The notes under the pieces were generated by a model. It was given only the letters and a program-made list of their open reading frames with translations. It made no database searches and had not been told where the DNA came from. Both the position numbers and the translations under genes were made by a program. A stretch of 64,000 nucleotides of DNA from positions 620,001 to 684,000 of the forward strand of contig VTFK01000045.1 of assembly GCA_009617715.1 (NCBI GenBank), given 5' to 3'. Origin of the DNA: Plectrocnemia conspersa. Lineage: Eukaryota > Arthropoda > Insecta > Trichoptera > Polycentropodidae. This document shows, in pieces, positions 26,726-41,362 of this stretch (position 1 is the first letter of the stretch; each line of letters opens with the position of its first letter).

Positions 26726-28829
26726 GATAGAACTTTTATGCTCCCACTATTCGAGTACATCTATATATCGATTTCCCTTACATAAATCGTTGCAAATGTG
26801 TGATTATTATATAAAACATATTATGTTTTTTTTTTGTTTAAAAAATACATTTTAATATTAAATCATTATTTAACATCATTTTAACTAAAAAAACCCGCAT
26901 ATTTATGGACTTTATCCTGAGTACATTAAAAAAGTTATATAAATCCAAAATATATATTAATACAATGTTACCAATACAGTTTTTTCCTTTCCGTACGCTC
27001 AAAAACATCAATATGTTGTTTCGAATACTTTTGTCAACAGTTTCACAACAAGGTGTATTAGGCAATCCTTTATTCTCAAGTACACAAAACTGTGACGTCC
27101 GTTAATTTTTAAAACGTGTTTACATGGCTTCTTTACATTTAAATATAAATACTGTGTGTTTAATTACGCATTTAATAACCTTCTGTATTATTTTTCGCAA
27201 ATATTATACAATTTATATTTAGTTTTAGGCTGTAATATATATTCGTGTATCGTTAGATTGTAGTATATTTAGTGGTTCATTCATTTGTAAACTTAAAATC
27301 AGAAATGTACCATTTTGATCTATTGTTCATAATGGCATAGCTAAAGAATTCCGTTTTCGAAAAAAATTTGAGACTTGATAATGAGGCTTCAATGGGGCCA
27401 CCCGGACAAGGACAGAAGTTTGGTGAATGGCGGATCTCTATGACGCCACTATACTGTGCTTAACGACCCAAAATCGCCTGATGGGTGCCTGACAAAGTGA
27501 GTCTTAAAGGTCTTATCAAACTTTCTTACCTTTCTCAAAACGAAGTTCCATGAAACGATATTTTATATGGCGAACAAAACATGTTTTAAGCATTCGCATA
27601 AAACCCTAGAACCAACTGGTCACAACAATAAATGATTAAAATGACAGCTATATTGTCAAGTTATATTAATACTATTCAGTAAAGTTAAATAGTATTTAAA
27701 AAAAAAAATTTGATTTAAAAACCATATTACATCGATTATAATAGGCACCCTTATTTTTCCAAACGACTTTTAGGCAATATTTCATCAGCTCAATCGTCAT
27801 TAGAGTTCTCAATTATTCGTAGTTTTCAATATTGAATAAAAAATGGATGAAGTATTCGAATATTCGAATATATTCATAAATTTTTTCTTGATTTTCACCG
27901 ATGTTAATTATTTAATCAATTAGTTCATAAAAATCAAATAATTGCTTGTAAAATATTATTTAAATAAAAAATAAATAATAATTATTTAAATTAATCATTA
28001 TTAACTTTCATTATTGTTAATATTAATTTTGTAAAATATGCATAGCACAATGCTATGCGAATTACTAATCCGTAAGGGCGTTAAAAAGAAAATACTTAAT
28101 TTATTTTTACATACATTTTGATCAGGGACGTTATTTCAGATTTTTCCAATCAAAATAATTAAAATTAGCAGAGATTGAACTAATTCAGCAAAATTGATGA
28201 AACATTTCATATACCTAATTTTATTTAATTTATTTTAAATATATAAAATAGCTAATAATAATGTTTGAAACGAATTTTATTTATACAAAGATAGGATCCA
28301 TATCGGTGTTTGTTTTGTATGGATTTGCATATAAATTAAATAGCTAGAAATAAATTAATCGCGATCGAATTATTAAACTGATTATCTTATATGAAAATCA
28401 TTTCGTCTTGAGACAACAAACACAAAAACGTAGCATGAACTTCACAAAAATTTGCAACACACCTGTTTTTGAGATAAGCATTAAACGATAAACAAGGGTA
28501 GACCATTACAACATTTCTTTTCGTTCAACGAATAAATTCTGCGAATTTCCGTCATAGTAGATAACGCTAATAAACATTCTATTCACAAATGTTTTTCGAA
28601 TGCGGAAAAGTATTTTTTTTGTCTCATTTTTTCGCATTTCAATACAAAATACAGACGCATTTTGGAAGTACTTAGAAACGTGGGATAATTTAACGGTTTT
28701 CAAGATTTTATTATGCTTTTGAGAAACGTCACGAAGCCGTTCAAAATGCTTAAAAAAATTTGGCTTAGATGTACTTAATTCGATTATCACTCTTAATATT
28801 GGTTTAAAAAGTCTTAATCGAGCGTTATT
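26726..28829. other. AT-rich DNA, no supported gene
   Basis: A patch at about 27370-27500 is less AT-rich but has no recognisable frame. The minus-strand open frame 28868-28506 overlaps the edge of repeat family A and shows no known motif. Confidence 0.5.
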
Positions 28830-29120
28830 GCTTTTGCCCTGGACTGAAAATTCACTATATAGCAACACTGAGCAACAAATAAAACACGAATAATTATCAG
28901 AAAAATATTATTAATAGATTTTTTAATAATTTTGAATGTCTAATTAAAATATTTTTTCTCATAAAATATGATTTCAAACTGTGGCAAATTTTTATATGTA
29001 TTTGTAGCACAGAAAGGGTTAACTCGTACCTATTATTATTTATTTAATAAATTATATTACGTTGTAAAAAATATATAATGTGTCATTTTGGTCATGAGCT
29101 CCGGAATCATTGTTTTTATC
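28830..29120 (+). repeat. Dispersed repeat family A, copy 3
   Basis: Contains TTCACTATATAGCAACACTG, TCTCATAAAATATGATTTC, GCACAGAAAGGGTTAACTCG and CCGGAATCATTGTTTTTATC, in the same order and orientation as at 23690. Preceding bases (ATTGCTTTTGCCCTGGAC) also match the other copy. Confidence 0.7.
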
Positions 29121-32100
29121 AAGTAGTATTACGAAATGTAAATGTAATTATTAATAAATATATTAATAATGCTTAAAATATTATTAAAATGTAGTTAAAC
29201 TATCTATAAATTACATTGAAAGGCATTGAATATAAGCATTTATTTACAACTACTTTCATGACTCATACTCTAAATTATTAAAAAATGTCTTACTTATGTA
29301 TAAATTTAAAAAATGGCACACATGCCAAACAGTTTGTACATACTATCCCCCCTGTCACGCGTCTCCCTCTTCCCGCTAGAGTCGTAAAATTCGCCTATAA
29401 ATAAAATAATGTATGCTTTGAACCTCCCCGCACGCGCTGCGTTACATTTCGTAACAGTGGATTAAAAATAAATCGGTAGCAAGCGGCCGGTGTGTATAGT
29501 GCGTAAGTGTGTTCTTACTCTCCCGCGGGATATTTTCCTCTCCTCCTCCGGGAATGTTTTCATTCTAACCCGCCCACCACCCAAAATACCCGCACGACTT
29601 TATTGCATACATTAGGGGACATCCACATGTGGAGACTCGTCTCGGACGGAATATCCATCCCGTTTATTGCATCCGTGATCCATTCGGGAATTAGAAATTA
29701 TATGGTCTAAAATAGAACACTGCATACTGCATGAATTTTATTTTGAATACTTAGTCGGAATATTCCAATGATAAAAGCAAGTTCGATCCTCTACAAATAT
29801 TATTGAAATGTTTTTCCGGGCAAAGAAAAATAGTTTTCTTTTCAGATCAACAAAATTTTCATAGCAGAATGCTATAGACCTCTATGGTTGAAAAATAAAA
29901 CTAAATTATATAATAATAATATTATTTAGCAAAGTATCAAACCATATCATATACCTCTACTATTAATTTATTTTAATATTTAAATGCATTATTAAATCCT
30001 ATATTTATTTAATAAATGCTTATTTTTTTTAAACAAATAAAATAATATTTTATTTTATGTTATGTATGGACATCTGTAGTGTAGAATTAAAATTATTTAG
30101 TTATACGGTAAACTTCTTTACCCCAATTTTCCAAGTATTTCCAGAAAATGTACTTTAATAATTCTTCCGCGGTATTTATTTACTAAATTGAATCATTTTC
30201 GAAATATGTCCAATTAAAAATATAATCGCGTGTCTCCGCGCAATTAAAATTTCAAATCATGACACAATTACTAACTCTACGATAACACTTTATTTTCATC
30301 ATCAGCGACATAAACTCGAGGGATCTGAGGTCGTTTAAATTTTACCTTTAAGTCGCTATAGTCGAAATGTACTAACAAAATTAAATTTATTACACATTGA
30401 TAAGAATTATTTTTTATTTAATATCAAAATGTGTATAATATTACATATTTTCGAGCTATCGATTTCGCGTAAGTGACATTTAAATTAATGGCATCATAAA
30501 GTTTAAGCACTTGTCGTATACTATATCTACACGCATAATCTACATACAAAGTTTTCCTCCTTCATGCTGAGAACTAAAAAAAAAGCATAAATATACTTCT
30601 ATACACCTATATCAATTTATCAACAAAGGTATGTCACTAAAAATATTTCAACCAGGATCTTATAGCTTATCTTTTATTAGTAGAAAATAATCACCTTGAC
30701 TTCGATTGTAGCCTCTAAAGCTTTCGATCAAATTTACAACACTCTGACTAAAGATACGCGAGTTATATTTAGTATTTTTTCCAAGTATTGTTTTTAAAGT
30801 CTCTTCGAATTCTTCACTTCTTGACGTCAGTTTTTCATTCATAATTTAATCTAAACAATCTGCTTGGCAAGGAACTTATTTTATGAATCAATAAAATCAT
30901 TTATTTTTAAGTATATGTATTTTATTTATTGATATAATCCTCTTATACGAATCATTACATAACAAATTGCATATTTTTTATATATTATTATAGTCGAACA
31001 ATGGAAAATTAAAAAATATAAATAGACTAGTGTCTATTTTTTTTTAAGTCTTGTAACAGTATTTTGTAAGCCAGTGTTTAATAATATGTATATCTATTAA
31101 TTTATAATAGGTTAAAGCTAAAACATAATATTAAAGATTAAAACATGCATATAAAATGTAATATTGTAGGTGTTATTTTATTCGTATTTGTAATACTATT
31201 ATATATACCCACAACTCCCATCGATCAATTTTCCCATCGTTATTTCTAGTCAACAAACTAAATGATTAATTTTTTTAGAATAAATACTTATTTTTTAGAG
31301 TAAATGCTATTGCAATAAAAGCAAAATATAATACATTTTTTCATTTAATATAATAATACTCCTTAAAAGATATATATTTTTTGTAAAAAAATACTTTATA
31401 AACAACTTTTAATGAGCCATTAAATTTCATATCTAGCAATGAAAATTATGATTCTTTTTTAAAATACCTACATTCAGTCAAAATAGAATTGACAATTTAG
31501 TTTAAATCCTAACATATATTATAAAAAACAGCTTATTTAATAATTACTGAGAATTTACTAAAATTAGTGATCGTTTAAATAAATTACCTACCGAATAAAT
31601 ACAGTCTAATAATCTGTGTACATATATAATGTGTATTATCAATAAATTTGTATTTTTTCTGGCGTTTCATTGACATTATATATGAATACAGTTTCACTTT
31701 TTAAATGCATATGAAACTCAATTTGACAATTACATAATTTGTTCCAATTCAAACTTAACTTATACGAATTAACTAAACCCAACTTGACATAATGAGAGTT
31801 TTAAATTAACTATAGTTTTTGCACCTTCCTGATGTTAGGTTTGGGGTTGGTTTGATTAACATTGAATATTGTAGTACATTTACATTGAAATACATGTACC
31901 AGATCATCTGTTTGTTTTAATAATATTGAGCATAAATAGTCTGTAAAACTAGATTTAATATCTGAAAAATACACATTCACTGTAACATATACACATACAA
32001 AAACATTATTTTTGTGTATTTCTCGAACATCTAACCATTTTAATAAAATAAAGCATATTTTAACTATATATGTATCTTTAATATTCACTAATAAAAGTAC

Positions 32101-33429
32101 TAATATTAATATATATAATTTATTAAGTATATGGATTAAAATTATAGTTAAATACTTTGTATGAAAGAGACGAGCATATCCGTTTCGCTACGCTTATCGG
32201 TTAAAAGCGGGAGACGAGGACGAACCTTTTTTTGTATTGCAATGTTGAAATTTCTCTCATTTATGCATATCTATTGTCGTTAATATTTTTTATTTAAAGC
32301 AGGAATCTACTTTATCACTTCATAACGGTCGACCAATTTTTTTAAAACTAAAATAAGGAATAGACGTCACGGCAAGAGGTAAAAAAATCTACTCAAAAAT
32401 AGTTATTGTTTAAGTCGTTATGTTATGATTTGAAATCGGATTATTCATAAGATTACTTATTGTCATTTAACAATTACACCATTATTATTTTTATTTAAAA
32501 ATGGATAACAATGTGCTATATCGCACATAAATGGTAACTGATTTAAGTGTCATACTACAGATTCAATTAGCATTTAGTAAACAAAACATGCAATAAAGCC
32601 TCTAAGCTGTTCATATTATTATTTTAATTGAGGAACTCAAAATTATTATACACGAAATTCTTACGAGGTATGCTGGAATATGATTCCCTCGAGTCGCGTC
32701 GACAAGTGTACTTTGGAGAGCACTTATTCAAGATACTAAGTAGAAATATACACAAACCGTTTTATTTTAAGTACTGCATTCAAGACCAATAATATTGTAC
32801 AACTCCCCAATTAACACAGTATTTTTATTTTTTCATCTAGGTACTCGCAGTTGGTGGATCCGTTGTAGACTAACTTGGATTTTTTGTGCACATGCATTTA
32901 AATGTAAATGTAAATTAAATCGAGAATAAATTAACTTTAACCACTTTCATTTATATTGGCTCATATTAAATAAATAAAATATATTCATGCACGATTTTAA
33001 GTCGTTGAACCTTTTTAGATAAAGTTTGAATTCTTATCAGAAATCATTAGCGTTTTAAATTATTTATTGCATTGCACTGCATTTTTAAAACAGAAAAAAA
33101 AACACGCTTAAAACAATTTATAATAAAATAAAATAAAATTTCTTGCTACGCATGCTTCTGTCGTAATATTTATTTCATTGAGAGAAGATAAAATTCTTTC
33201 TACGCGCCTTGACTCCATTTTCCACTCATAATTATTATATGTATGTCTCGCTATTCGGCCCAGTATATTATTACAGATTCTTCATACTAAGAAATATTTC
33301 TACATGGAAATAATCGTTTTACTTAAAAAAATATGCTAAAAAATCGGTTGTTTGTGGACTACTCAGAATTTTTCGCGCTCATAGAATTTTCTTCTGTGAT
33401 TCATCATCCTAAAATCCCAAAGCCAGTCA
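29121..33429. other. AT-rich DNA with a GC-rich patch at 29340-29700
   Basis: The patch at 29340-29700 contains CpG-rich sequence (CCCGCACGCGCTGCG, CTCCCGCGGG) upstream of Ca-beta exon A. It could be a regulatory region or an undetected non-coding exon. Nothing else is recognisable. Confidence 0.45.
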
Positions 33430-33910
33430 TGTTTACATCTCTTGAGCAGACTCAAGGTCCGTTGCACCGCTGCATCCGAGTCCCATGACTCACAATCAAG
33501 ACTGAAAGACCCGCGAGACCAGCTCTCTCGGCCAGCTGAGCCGCGAAACTCGGCCGGCGTGTCTGAACAGCTTTATTTTTAGCGTGCTCCATCTGGGCCA
33601 AAGTCCCGTGTACTCAGTCCCTCTCCTCAAGTCGGGACCCCTTCCCGCGTTCCCTCGGGACTCGGGATATTATAATCGGTCCGTGTGAGCGAAGTCTAAG
33701 ACGTCTACCCGCGGTGGTCCTAGGGACTCGGTGACCGGTGTATTTCTGGTGTGACCATTGTTCGAAAGTTATTTCTGGTAGTTTGTTTGGTTGTCAACCC
33801 AGTGATTCGTGGCGGTATGGCGTCCAGCGTCTCTCTCTGGACCAAACACGCATCTTATCAAACGCCAGTGATTGTGACATAGTGATTGATTGAGCAGCGA
33901 AATTGCAAAC
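33430..33910 (+). promoter_or_regulatory. Ca-beta: GC-richer promoter and 5' UTR region of exon A
   Basis: This is a distinctly GC-richer stretch directly upstream of exon A. It holds an arthropod-type initiator TCAGT at 33614-33618 and a TATTATAAT stretch at 33668-33676 that could act as a TATA-like element for a start near 33700. Stop codons close the reading frame upstream of ATG 33911, consistent with untranslated leader. The initiator and TATA calls are short motifs and only suggestive. Confidence 0.4.
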
Positions 33911-33964
33911 ATGAGGCGCCAAGCAAAACCTTACAAGTCGCCGTATGGCAGGACCAACAGGAGG
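33911..33964 (+). CDS. Ca-beta: Calcium channel beta subunit, candidate alternative first coding exon A
   Basis: Eighteen codons, from ATG at 33911 to AGG at 33962-33964, encode MRRQAKPYKSPYGRTNRR and are followed by the donor GTAAAT. The start has a strong animal context (GCAAACATGAG, A at -3), and an in-frame TGA at 33887 closes the frame upstream. The donor is phase 0, so the exon could join the GSADS exon at 60250 or an unseen small exon in between. The basic KSPYGRTNRR stretch resembles the K-SYGK-ARRKNR stretch in the N-terminus of vertebrate beta-2 isoforms. In those isoforms a further exon containing SDGSTSS precedes GSADS; I looked for an equivalent by eye in the 26-kb intron and did not find one. 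The exon sits at the 3' end of a locally GC-rich 5' region. Assignment to Ca-beta is inference from position, phase and residue character. Confidence 0.6.
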
Positions 33965-34445
33965 GTAAATATTACAATTTGTTTTACAGTTTTTCATTCA
34001 TGGTAAGCAAACGTCAAGTGTGACGTCATCGTTAGACATGACATGTCTTGTAATTTATCTCTTTCGGCGGCGTTTTTTTATATAATCAATAAATGCGAAA
34101 AGGATGAATCTATCAACATTGCAATATACTATGATACATAAATACATTGAAACACAAACAAAACCTGGATACTTAAAACAAAAAGAAATACCAATACAAA
34201 AGTGTGTAACGTTTCTTTATATGTATGTACTAACATATGTAAAAGTATTATATATATATTAGATAATCCATAAAGAAGTTTACAATAAAAAACATTAGTA
34301 AAAATAATTATTTTATGCACGGTTAAATTTGGAAAATGTCGTTGAAATGTCTGTATCTTTTTTTTTGCACGAATTTTGTACTTCAATTGGCTGGTTTTAA
34401 TTTGATTGGTACACCTTGTTTTTGAGGTATTCCTATAAAATAAAA

Positions 34446-34868
34446 AATCTGGACACTTTAAATTGATGTCTTTCCTTCTAGATTTTATTTTCTGGAATGT
34501 ATCTTTAGCAACTCCTAAAGACATCAGATGTTTGAGACGTTGCAACTAGGGTTTCCAAACCGGTTAAAACTCAAACGTATTAACCGGTTTTTCGCTTATT
34601 TAAAAAATACTAAAACCGGTATTTTTTTACTCGGTTTACCAAATATTTTTCAAATTAAATAAAGAATATTATTTTTTTCCTAAAAAAATATAAATAACGC
34701 ACAAAATCGATGATTAAATAAATCTGGACACTTTGAATTTATATCTTCCTTCCTAGATTTTTATTTTCTGGAATATATCTTTCGCAATTTCTAAAGACAT
34801 CGGATGTTAAGACGTTGCAACTAGGGCTTCCAAACCGGTTATAACCAAAAATAATTAATCGGTTTTTC
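34446..34868. repeat. Tandem duplication of about 150 bp
   Basis: 34446-34590 and 34720-34868 are near-copies in direct orientation. Both hold AATCTGGACACTTT, ATTTTCTGGAAT, CTAAAGACATC, GACGTTGCAACTAGG and TTCCAAACCGGTT. Several ACCGGT motifs lie in and between the copies. A weaker third copy appears at about 35725-35800 (TTTTTCTGGAACCAATCTTC). Origin unknown. Confidence 0.75.
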
Positions 34869-35800
34869 GGTAGCGTACTATAAATCTCGAAAAAATATAC
34901 AATTTCTTATTGACAATTAAACCAACGTCAATCGCAAGCTAACGTGTTTTTAGGGTTATTTTAAGAATATTATGTAATAGTGTATCTGCAACACTTGACT
35001 GTATTACATACATTTTTTATTCATTAAAAGTTTTGCAACTGCAATACATGTCTTTATTATTTATAATTGTTTGTGGTATTTTTTTCCTATTTTTGTATTA
35101 TAATATTTTTAATATATTTCCTACAAATTTTAGCTATGTATAAAATAATAATCCATTTGTCTTTTTCTGGTCAATAAACTTGTTTTTGTCCATTATTTAA
35201 TATTGTATTTTATCTTAAATTTTTCACAATTTATAATTTATTTTGTACATCCCTATGCAAGCAAAAATATAAAAATAATTAATGTATATATTATATATTC
35301 TCAAATATATTACATACTTTTTCCGGGTATTTATATATCTATTTCTGGTTATTTTTCCATAAATCCTATATTTAAAAGCAATGAAATTAGATTTTATGCA
35401 TAATTTTAAGCAAATATGTACATATATAATTCATAAAATAAAAAATTAAACATATAAAATATCTTAATTTTCCGAGGACGGTTAAAAGAAAGCTCTAGCT
35501 ACAACATCTAGTAAATACCCAAAGCAAAAAATTGTCAAAACATAGCAAATTATTCGTTAGTGCACGTCTTTAAACAACTATATCTCCATATGTGTTTTAT
35601 TAAAATCAATAGATGTCTGGGATTAAATAAAATCTTTCTAAGGTTTAGTGTGTTCTGTGATAATCAATTTAAATTCAGACTTTTAAGAACATATCTTGCC
35701 AATTATGTAAAACTGTCACCATCTCTTGAATCCATATTTTTTCTGGAACCAATCTTCAGCAATTCCTATGGTTTTTGAACGTTTGAGGTATTCAAACTAT

Positions 35801-38800
35801 ATCTAAAAAATAATCAACTTATCAAAATTAATCGTTATTGCTCATTATTGCACGTCTTAGTATCTAATAAATAAGGTGGGTCATATTAAAACTACCAACA
35901 CTAGCCAAATTGAGAGGTTTTCTTACTTACTTAAATGTTTAGTTTGAAGAGAGTAGGAATCGAATTGGTTGACATTTCAACGACATATGTTAGATATAAG
36001 CATAACAATTACTTTCTCAAATATTTAAAAAATAATTGTGACAAAAAAATTAACATATAATGTATAGTTGTTTATATTATGATAAAATATTACAATATAA
36101 CAATATTTTTAAAATTATCTATGCAGCTTCACCTGACAAATAATGAAAATATGTTAATATAAAACAATATTAATAATGTATTTTTATTGAAAATGTTGCA
36201 AATTTAATTTAATTACTGTTCTTGATAAGTATAAGTTTCTAAATTCAAATTGTAAAACGTAAATATTGAGCAAATATTTATGAGCATGTCCAAACACGTA
36301 TCTTTGAAAAACAGGATGTTTAAATTTTACCGGCAATAAAATGAAAGTATGTGGGATGACGTCAAATCTTAGATTAAAGTTTAGTATTTTTCGTGGTATT
36401 TAAATGATTATTGCTTTCAATTGTAATAAAAATACGATACGGTCTACTCTAGGTAGATTTAATTATATCTATACGATTAATTATTCGAGCTTTTATATAT
36501 AATATGTATAATGACGTACACACGAGAATGTTTTAATTAGGCGTGATATTCTAGTTTAAGACGACCTTCATAAATTCGCACGGCTAATAAGACAAGCGTG
36601 GACATTTTTTTTCGCAATGACCCATTACGAATTGGCAGCAACGCAATGGGTCAACATTGTCATATGTGATTAGCAAGTCACTGCTAATGGGTTATTGGAA
36701 CAAATAAAAGAGTAATTAATATACAATAATATATGCATCATCAAACATGTTTATTCTAACAATTTTCGCGCTGTTCATTTTTCCAAACCCATTTAAAAAA
36801 AAACTTATACTATAACTTTGTATCATTGATGCGATACAGAGCCACCAATAATATTTTCGGCAAACACGTATGATTTTTAAACATATGTAGAATTCAACCA
36901 TATGATAAATAGTTCAAGCAAACAATACTAAATATGACGTCAAGTTGTAATTAAAAGAAATCGCAAAATTGAATGACATCTGTATTGTAAAATAAATATA
37001 ATAACTGTTTCGTTGCCTTACAAATTTGCAGCACAATCATATCATTAGTGCTTTTAGCGCAAATATTTTAATAATTACAGTCTAGATTTTAATTTTAATA
37101 GTGGCAACATCTTAAGCTTTTCTTATGAAAACAGAGTTTTGCTGTCTTACTGTTTTAACTGCTTAGTATTGTTCGTTGGGCATCGTGATTTTTTTTATAT
37201 ATTTTCTTCAATTTTTACTTGATGTGTCATGTGAAAAATAATTACACAAAATATTTCCAGGGTCACAATAAACCATTTTATTTAATAAAAAAACAAATAT
37301 TGTGCGATTTTTGTACTTAGCACACGCGCTTATTTTTAGTTAAAATTACAATGGATATAACAGTTAAAATTTATCGTGCAATTGATATAACTACATAGAT
37401 ACGAGTTGTGTCATAAAGTCTGCAATTCATCTCTAAAATCAAGTTAAACTCTTAACGTTCATGGTGGCTGCTTGACTGAACCAAATGTAACGGTCGAAGT
37501 GCAATATAAGCGGCCACTTCCATGACTGTATTGATTTAGCGTTAGCTCCACTGAATGTAAGTTCAGGGTCTAACTTTCTTTTATTTCAAGTCATAGGTAA
37601 AGTAGGAAGTTTAAGTGATACTTTAGGAAAGTTCACGTGTTTTTTTTTATATGTGTATGCTCGAAATGATCGATAGAACGATCTCTAAATTATAATATAT
37701 TATATGTGTGGTTAAAAACCCTACAATATATATATATTTTCAGCAATGAAAATATACTATATATGCGACCAATAAAACATTAAAGTTTTCTTTAAATAAA
37801 ATATTAATTTACATTAGGCCAAAAAAATATTAATTAATCAATAGCATATTCTTTAAGGAAAATTGTAATCATAATATTATAAATAGTTTACCTACATTGT
37901 ATTAATATTCTGGTTTGCTATATTTGTTCCTTAGTTAAGGGTTTCACTATCACTTCGATATTCATTCGTGAAATCTTATCTGAGATGATCAATTAAATAA
38001 TATTTGCTTTCTTCAATTAAAAATTTAAACTATATTTTCAGCCCGTGTGTGTAAAGTTATGTAGCATATACATATATTATATGTATATGTCTAGTAATGA
38101 TACATATACCTATGTATATGTTATATTGTAGTAGGTTGTGTTGTTTATTTTACATTATTTTTATGTTTTTAATGAAACTACAAAGAAAAACTATTTATTT
38201 TTGCAACATATTTTGGAGGGTGAGGGGTTGTAAAGTTTTAAGATTTTTTAGTACTGAATAAACTGTAGTTTTTAAATGAAGATTGTTCATCTCTGTTGTA
38301 TGCTTATTACTTTATATAATAATATAAAATATATGCATTTCCGAGTGTATGTGTATTTCTGTTTTACGATTGTGTGTTGTGAAGAGTAAGCGTCTTGCAA
38401 GACTGCAGAGTATAGACAATGCGGTCCTGAAGGAATCGTAAAGTTTTCAAGGAAGGGTGGAGGCTTTAGGAAAATCGTGAAAACACGGTCGCTCCCGGTG
38501 CCGGTCGGCAGCCTTCGGCTAAACTCGGTACCAGTCGGGAGCCAAGATCGATAGAAAAGCACCGCACTACGCTTTGTACACCGTGCACCGAAATCTGCAC
38601 GTTTGCTTATAATAATAAAGTAGCGAGTATGAAATGACTTCTTGAAAATGATTGTGAAATTTTTAAATGTTACTAAGACACAGATACGCCCGCCTACATC
38701 AAACAAAATATTCCGACCGTAACAAGTTTTTAATTAATTTAAAAATAAAAGTTTGAGAACCACTAATTGGAATAAAATAATATTTTTAGTATGTCTGAAT

Positions 38801-41362
38801 TTTATTATAATTATCTGATAAGATTATTTATTTTTTAACGATTTTTAAAGTTTTTCATTTGCAAAAGCTCACTTCATTAGAGCTTTTTAAATTTTTTTTA
38901 AACAGTATTGTAATTTTTATAATAATGCAGATCCGTACAAAATAATTGATAGTTATAATGAAAGGAATTGATATGTATTTACAATTTAATTCAGCGTATC
39001 TGAGAAATAATTTTTTTCTTAAATAAGTTACGTTCTATAGTAGGAATATTTTTGCGCAAGCATTAGCACAAAATTTTGTGAAACGTATTTCGTATAATTA
39101 TCACGTTTCTGTAGTTCATTTCAAAACGTTTCTTCAAATATTACTAGTTTTTTAAAACATCTTTATTATGCAATAGGATTTTACTAAAAGTTGATTTGAT
39201 GAATCTTACCTCTCTTAAATTACCTCTCTATCTCTATTCTTTGTATGCGAGAGGTAAAAATATTTCGGTATACGTAAAATTAAACGCAGAGCTAAAGACC
39301 GTTAATTACTTTATCAGTTCCCAGCAGTCGGCGGGACACGCCAAGTAAATTCGTGCTCAGCTGTTTAACATTTTTTTTATATAAATAAAACTCTTTCGTC
39401 TGGTTCAAAGATGTCTATCGGAAGTTTCTAAATCTAAAAAAAATACACAGAGTATCGTTTCTATCGTAATTTTAAGGAAGCTTTGATTTCCTCTAACTTT
39501 CGATTGCATATCTTATCATTCTAGTCTTATTTAAATTAAGAAAAATCATCCTAGTATTATACATACAAATAGTATGTATAAATTTATAGTTTTTATTTAC
39601 AAAAAAAAACAATCTTACTTTTATTTTAAATTACTTTGATAGACGGCAATATATTATTTTCATTTCAATGCATTTTTATTGTATTTTTATTTACATTTTG
39701 TATATTTAAAAAATAAACTTGTTTTTAAAATGGGTTTTGAAAAAAAATATTTTTTTATTAATTTAAAGTTTTTCTTCATTTTAAGCTTCAATTTCGTATT
39801 TGATTTTTTTATATAATACTGATCATAAAGGATTAGGAATACTGTAATATAATATTGGATAAAATATATCCATCTACTATATCTTTTAAATTCTGAAGCT
39901 AACACAAAACTCCTTTACTCAATTTTTAGATGTATTTTGTATTTTTTTCTTTTTATTATATATTTAAAATAATGACCATTAATTAACTTTCAAAATCAAA
40001 CAATATTTCTTTGGAGCAAACCATGTTTGCAATCTGTCTTGAGATATATAATCAAAGACTAGTTGGACTATGGCGTCACTCATCTGAAGGCTGGAACGGA
40101 GTGTAGTGCAGATGTTATGCTTTGGTCGATGTAGTTAATAATGCCGCTACAAAACTAAGACAAAATAAGTATATTTTGAAGTGAAATATTTTTATATTTT
40201 ACTTTTAATTGTAATTTTCTTCAAATAAAAAATTTAAATAAAAAAATCTTTGAAGTTGAGCAGTTAAAGCTTTTGTATAACTTACCTATAATTTAAAATG
40301 TAATAGTGGTCGGCAAAGGTCTCTTATGAATTACCTTAAATATTATTATATTCTAACTTTTTCTTCTTCATATTCATCTTGACCTAAATATAGATAGTTG
40401 TTATAATTGACAATCTGGCAAAAGTATATTTCACGAATTGTCTTTAAATGTCTAATGTTCTACTTATGCTATCACCGAGACATACATAGCTATATATGTT
40501 TTTAAATTATTTATAAAATAGCTGATGCAGTTTTTTAAGACTGATGTATAATTTAAATACCAGAATTATTTTTGATTAAATATTAGCAAAATAACGCATA
40601 CAAAATATTTGTAATTAAAAATAGGGTCTTGTGCCATGTTTTTTCAAAACTGCTTCGCAGTTAAGCAGACCGATTTCTTTAAACCAACCATTTTGCATTC
40701 AACAGAAAAAATCAAAATTTTGTAATTGGTAAAAGAGAGTCTAACTTTTAAAAATAATATTAGATTTTTTATTTTATTTTTTAAATTATGCATTTTATTG
40801 CATGCGACTTTTGTTAAGATTTGGTGGCACAAATCAGCGTCTTAGGTACATTAAGATAGGTATAGAGGAAATTAAAATTATTTTTATTAGAAAGAAAAGC
40901 TATATTTTTTGCACAACTGTAAACATACAAATAATTAAAATGCTGCTACTAAAAGACGAGCATCGATATATTATTACTTTAAAGTAATAAGAGTATTTTT
41001 AAATCTAATAATTTCGTGATGTACATTGGTTAGAAACTTTCATTATTATTATTTTTGCCAAATAAAATATTTTTAAAGGGACAAATAAAATATGTGCATT
41101 ATTACATTTCAAGACATTTTTACTAGAGCTCTAAATATAGCTTATGGCATTACATACTTCGTACTTTCTGAGTCACGATTTATTAAATTAACACTCGGAC
41201 ATTGATTTATACTATGTAATCGGTAATGAGCACAATACAGGCGTCGAACTATGAAAAAGCGATCCATTGCAACTAAATTTCTAAGGACGAAACTTCCGCA
41301 CGCTTTTCCTTATGTTTGTCTATATTAATTTAAAAATATAGGTTAAATGTAAAAAAAATAAA
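35801..41362. other. Intronic AT-rich DNA, no supported gene
   Basis: This lies in the intron downstream of exon A and upstream of exon B. Less AT-rich islands at about 36540-36680, 38390-38600 and 39285-39370 are candidates for conserved non-coding elements. No exon with convincing splice sites was found. Confidence 0.45.

Noticed and set aside
28506..28868. 120-codon minus-strand open frame
   Set aside because: It runs into repeat family A and has no recognisable domain.
34129..34545. 138-codon minus-strand open frame
   Set aside because: It overlaps the tandem duplication, is low-complexity at its C-terminal half and has no recognised domain; the second copy of the duplicated unit is not open in the same way.
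38287..38706. 139-codon minus-strand open frame with PTGTEFSRRLPTGTGSDR
   Set aside because: The apparent repeat comes from a duplicated GC-rich motif; no family resemblance and no splice context.
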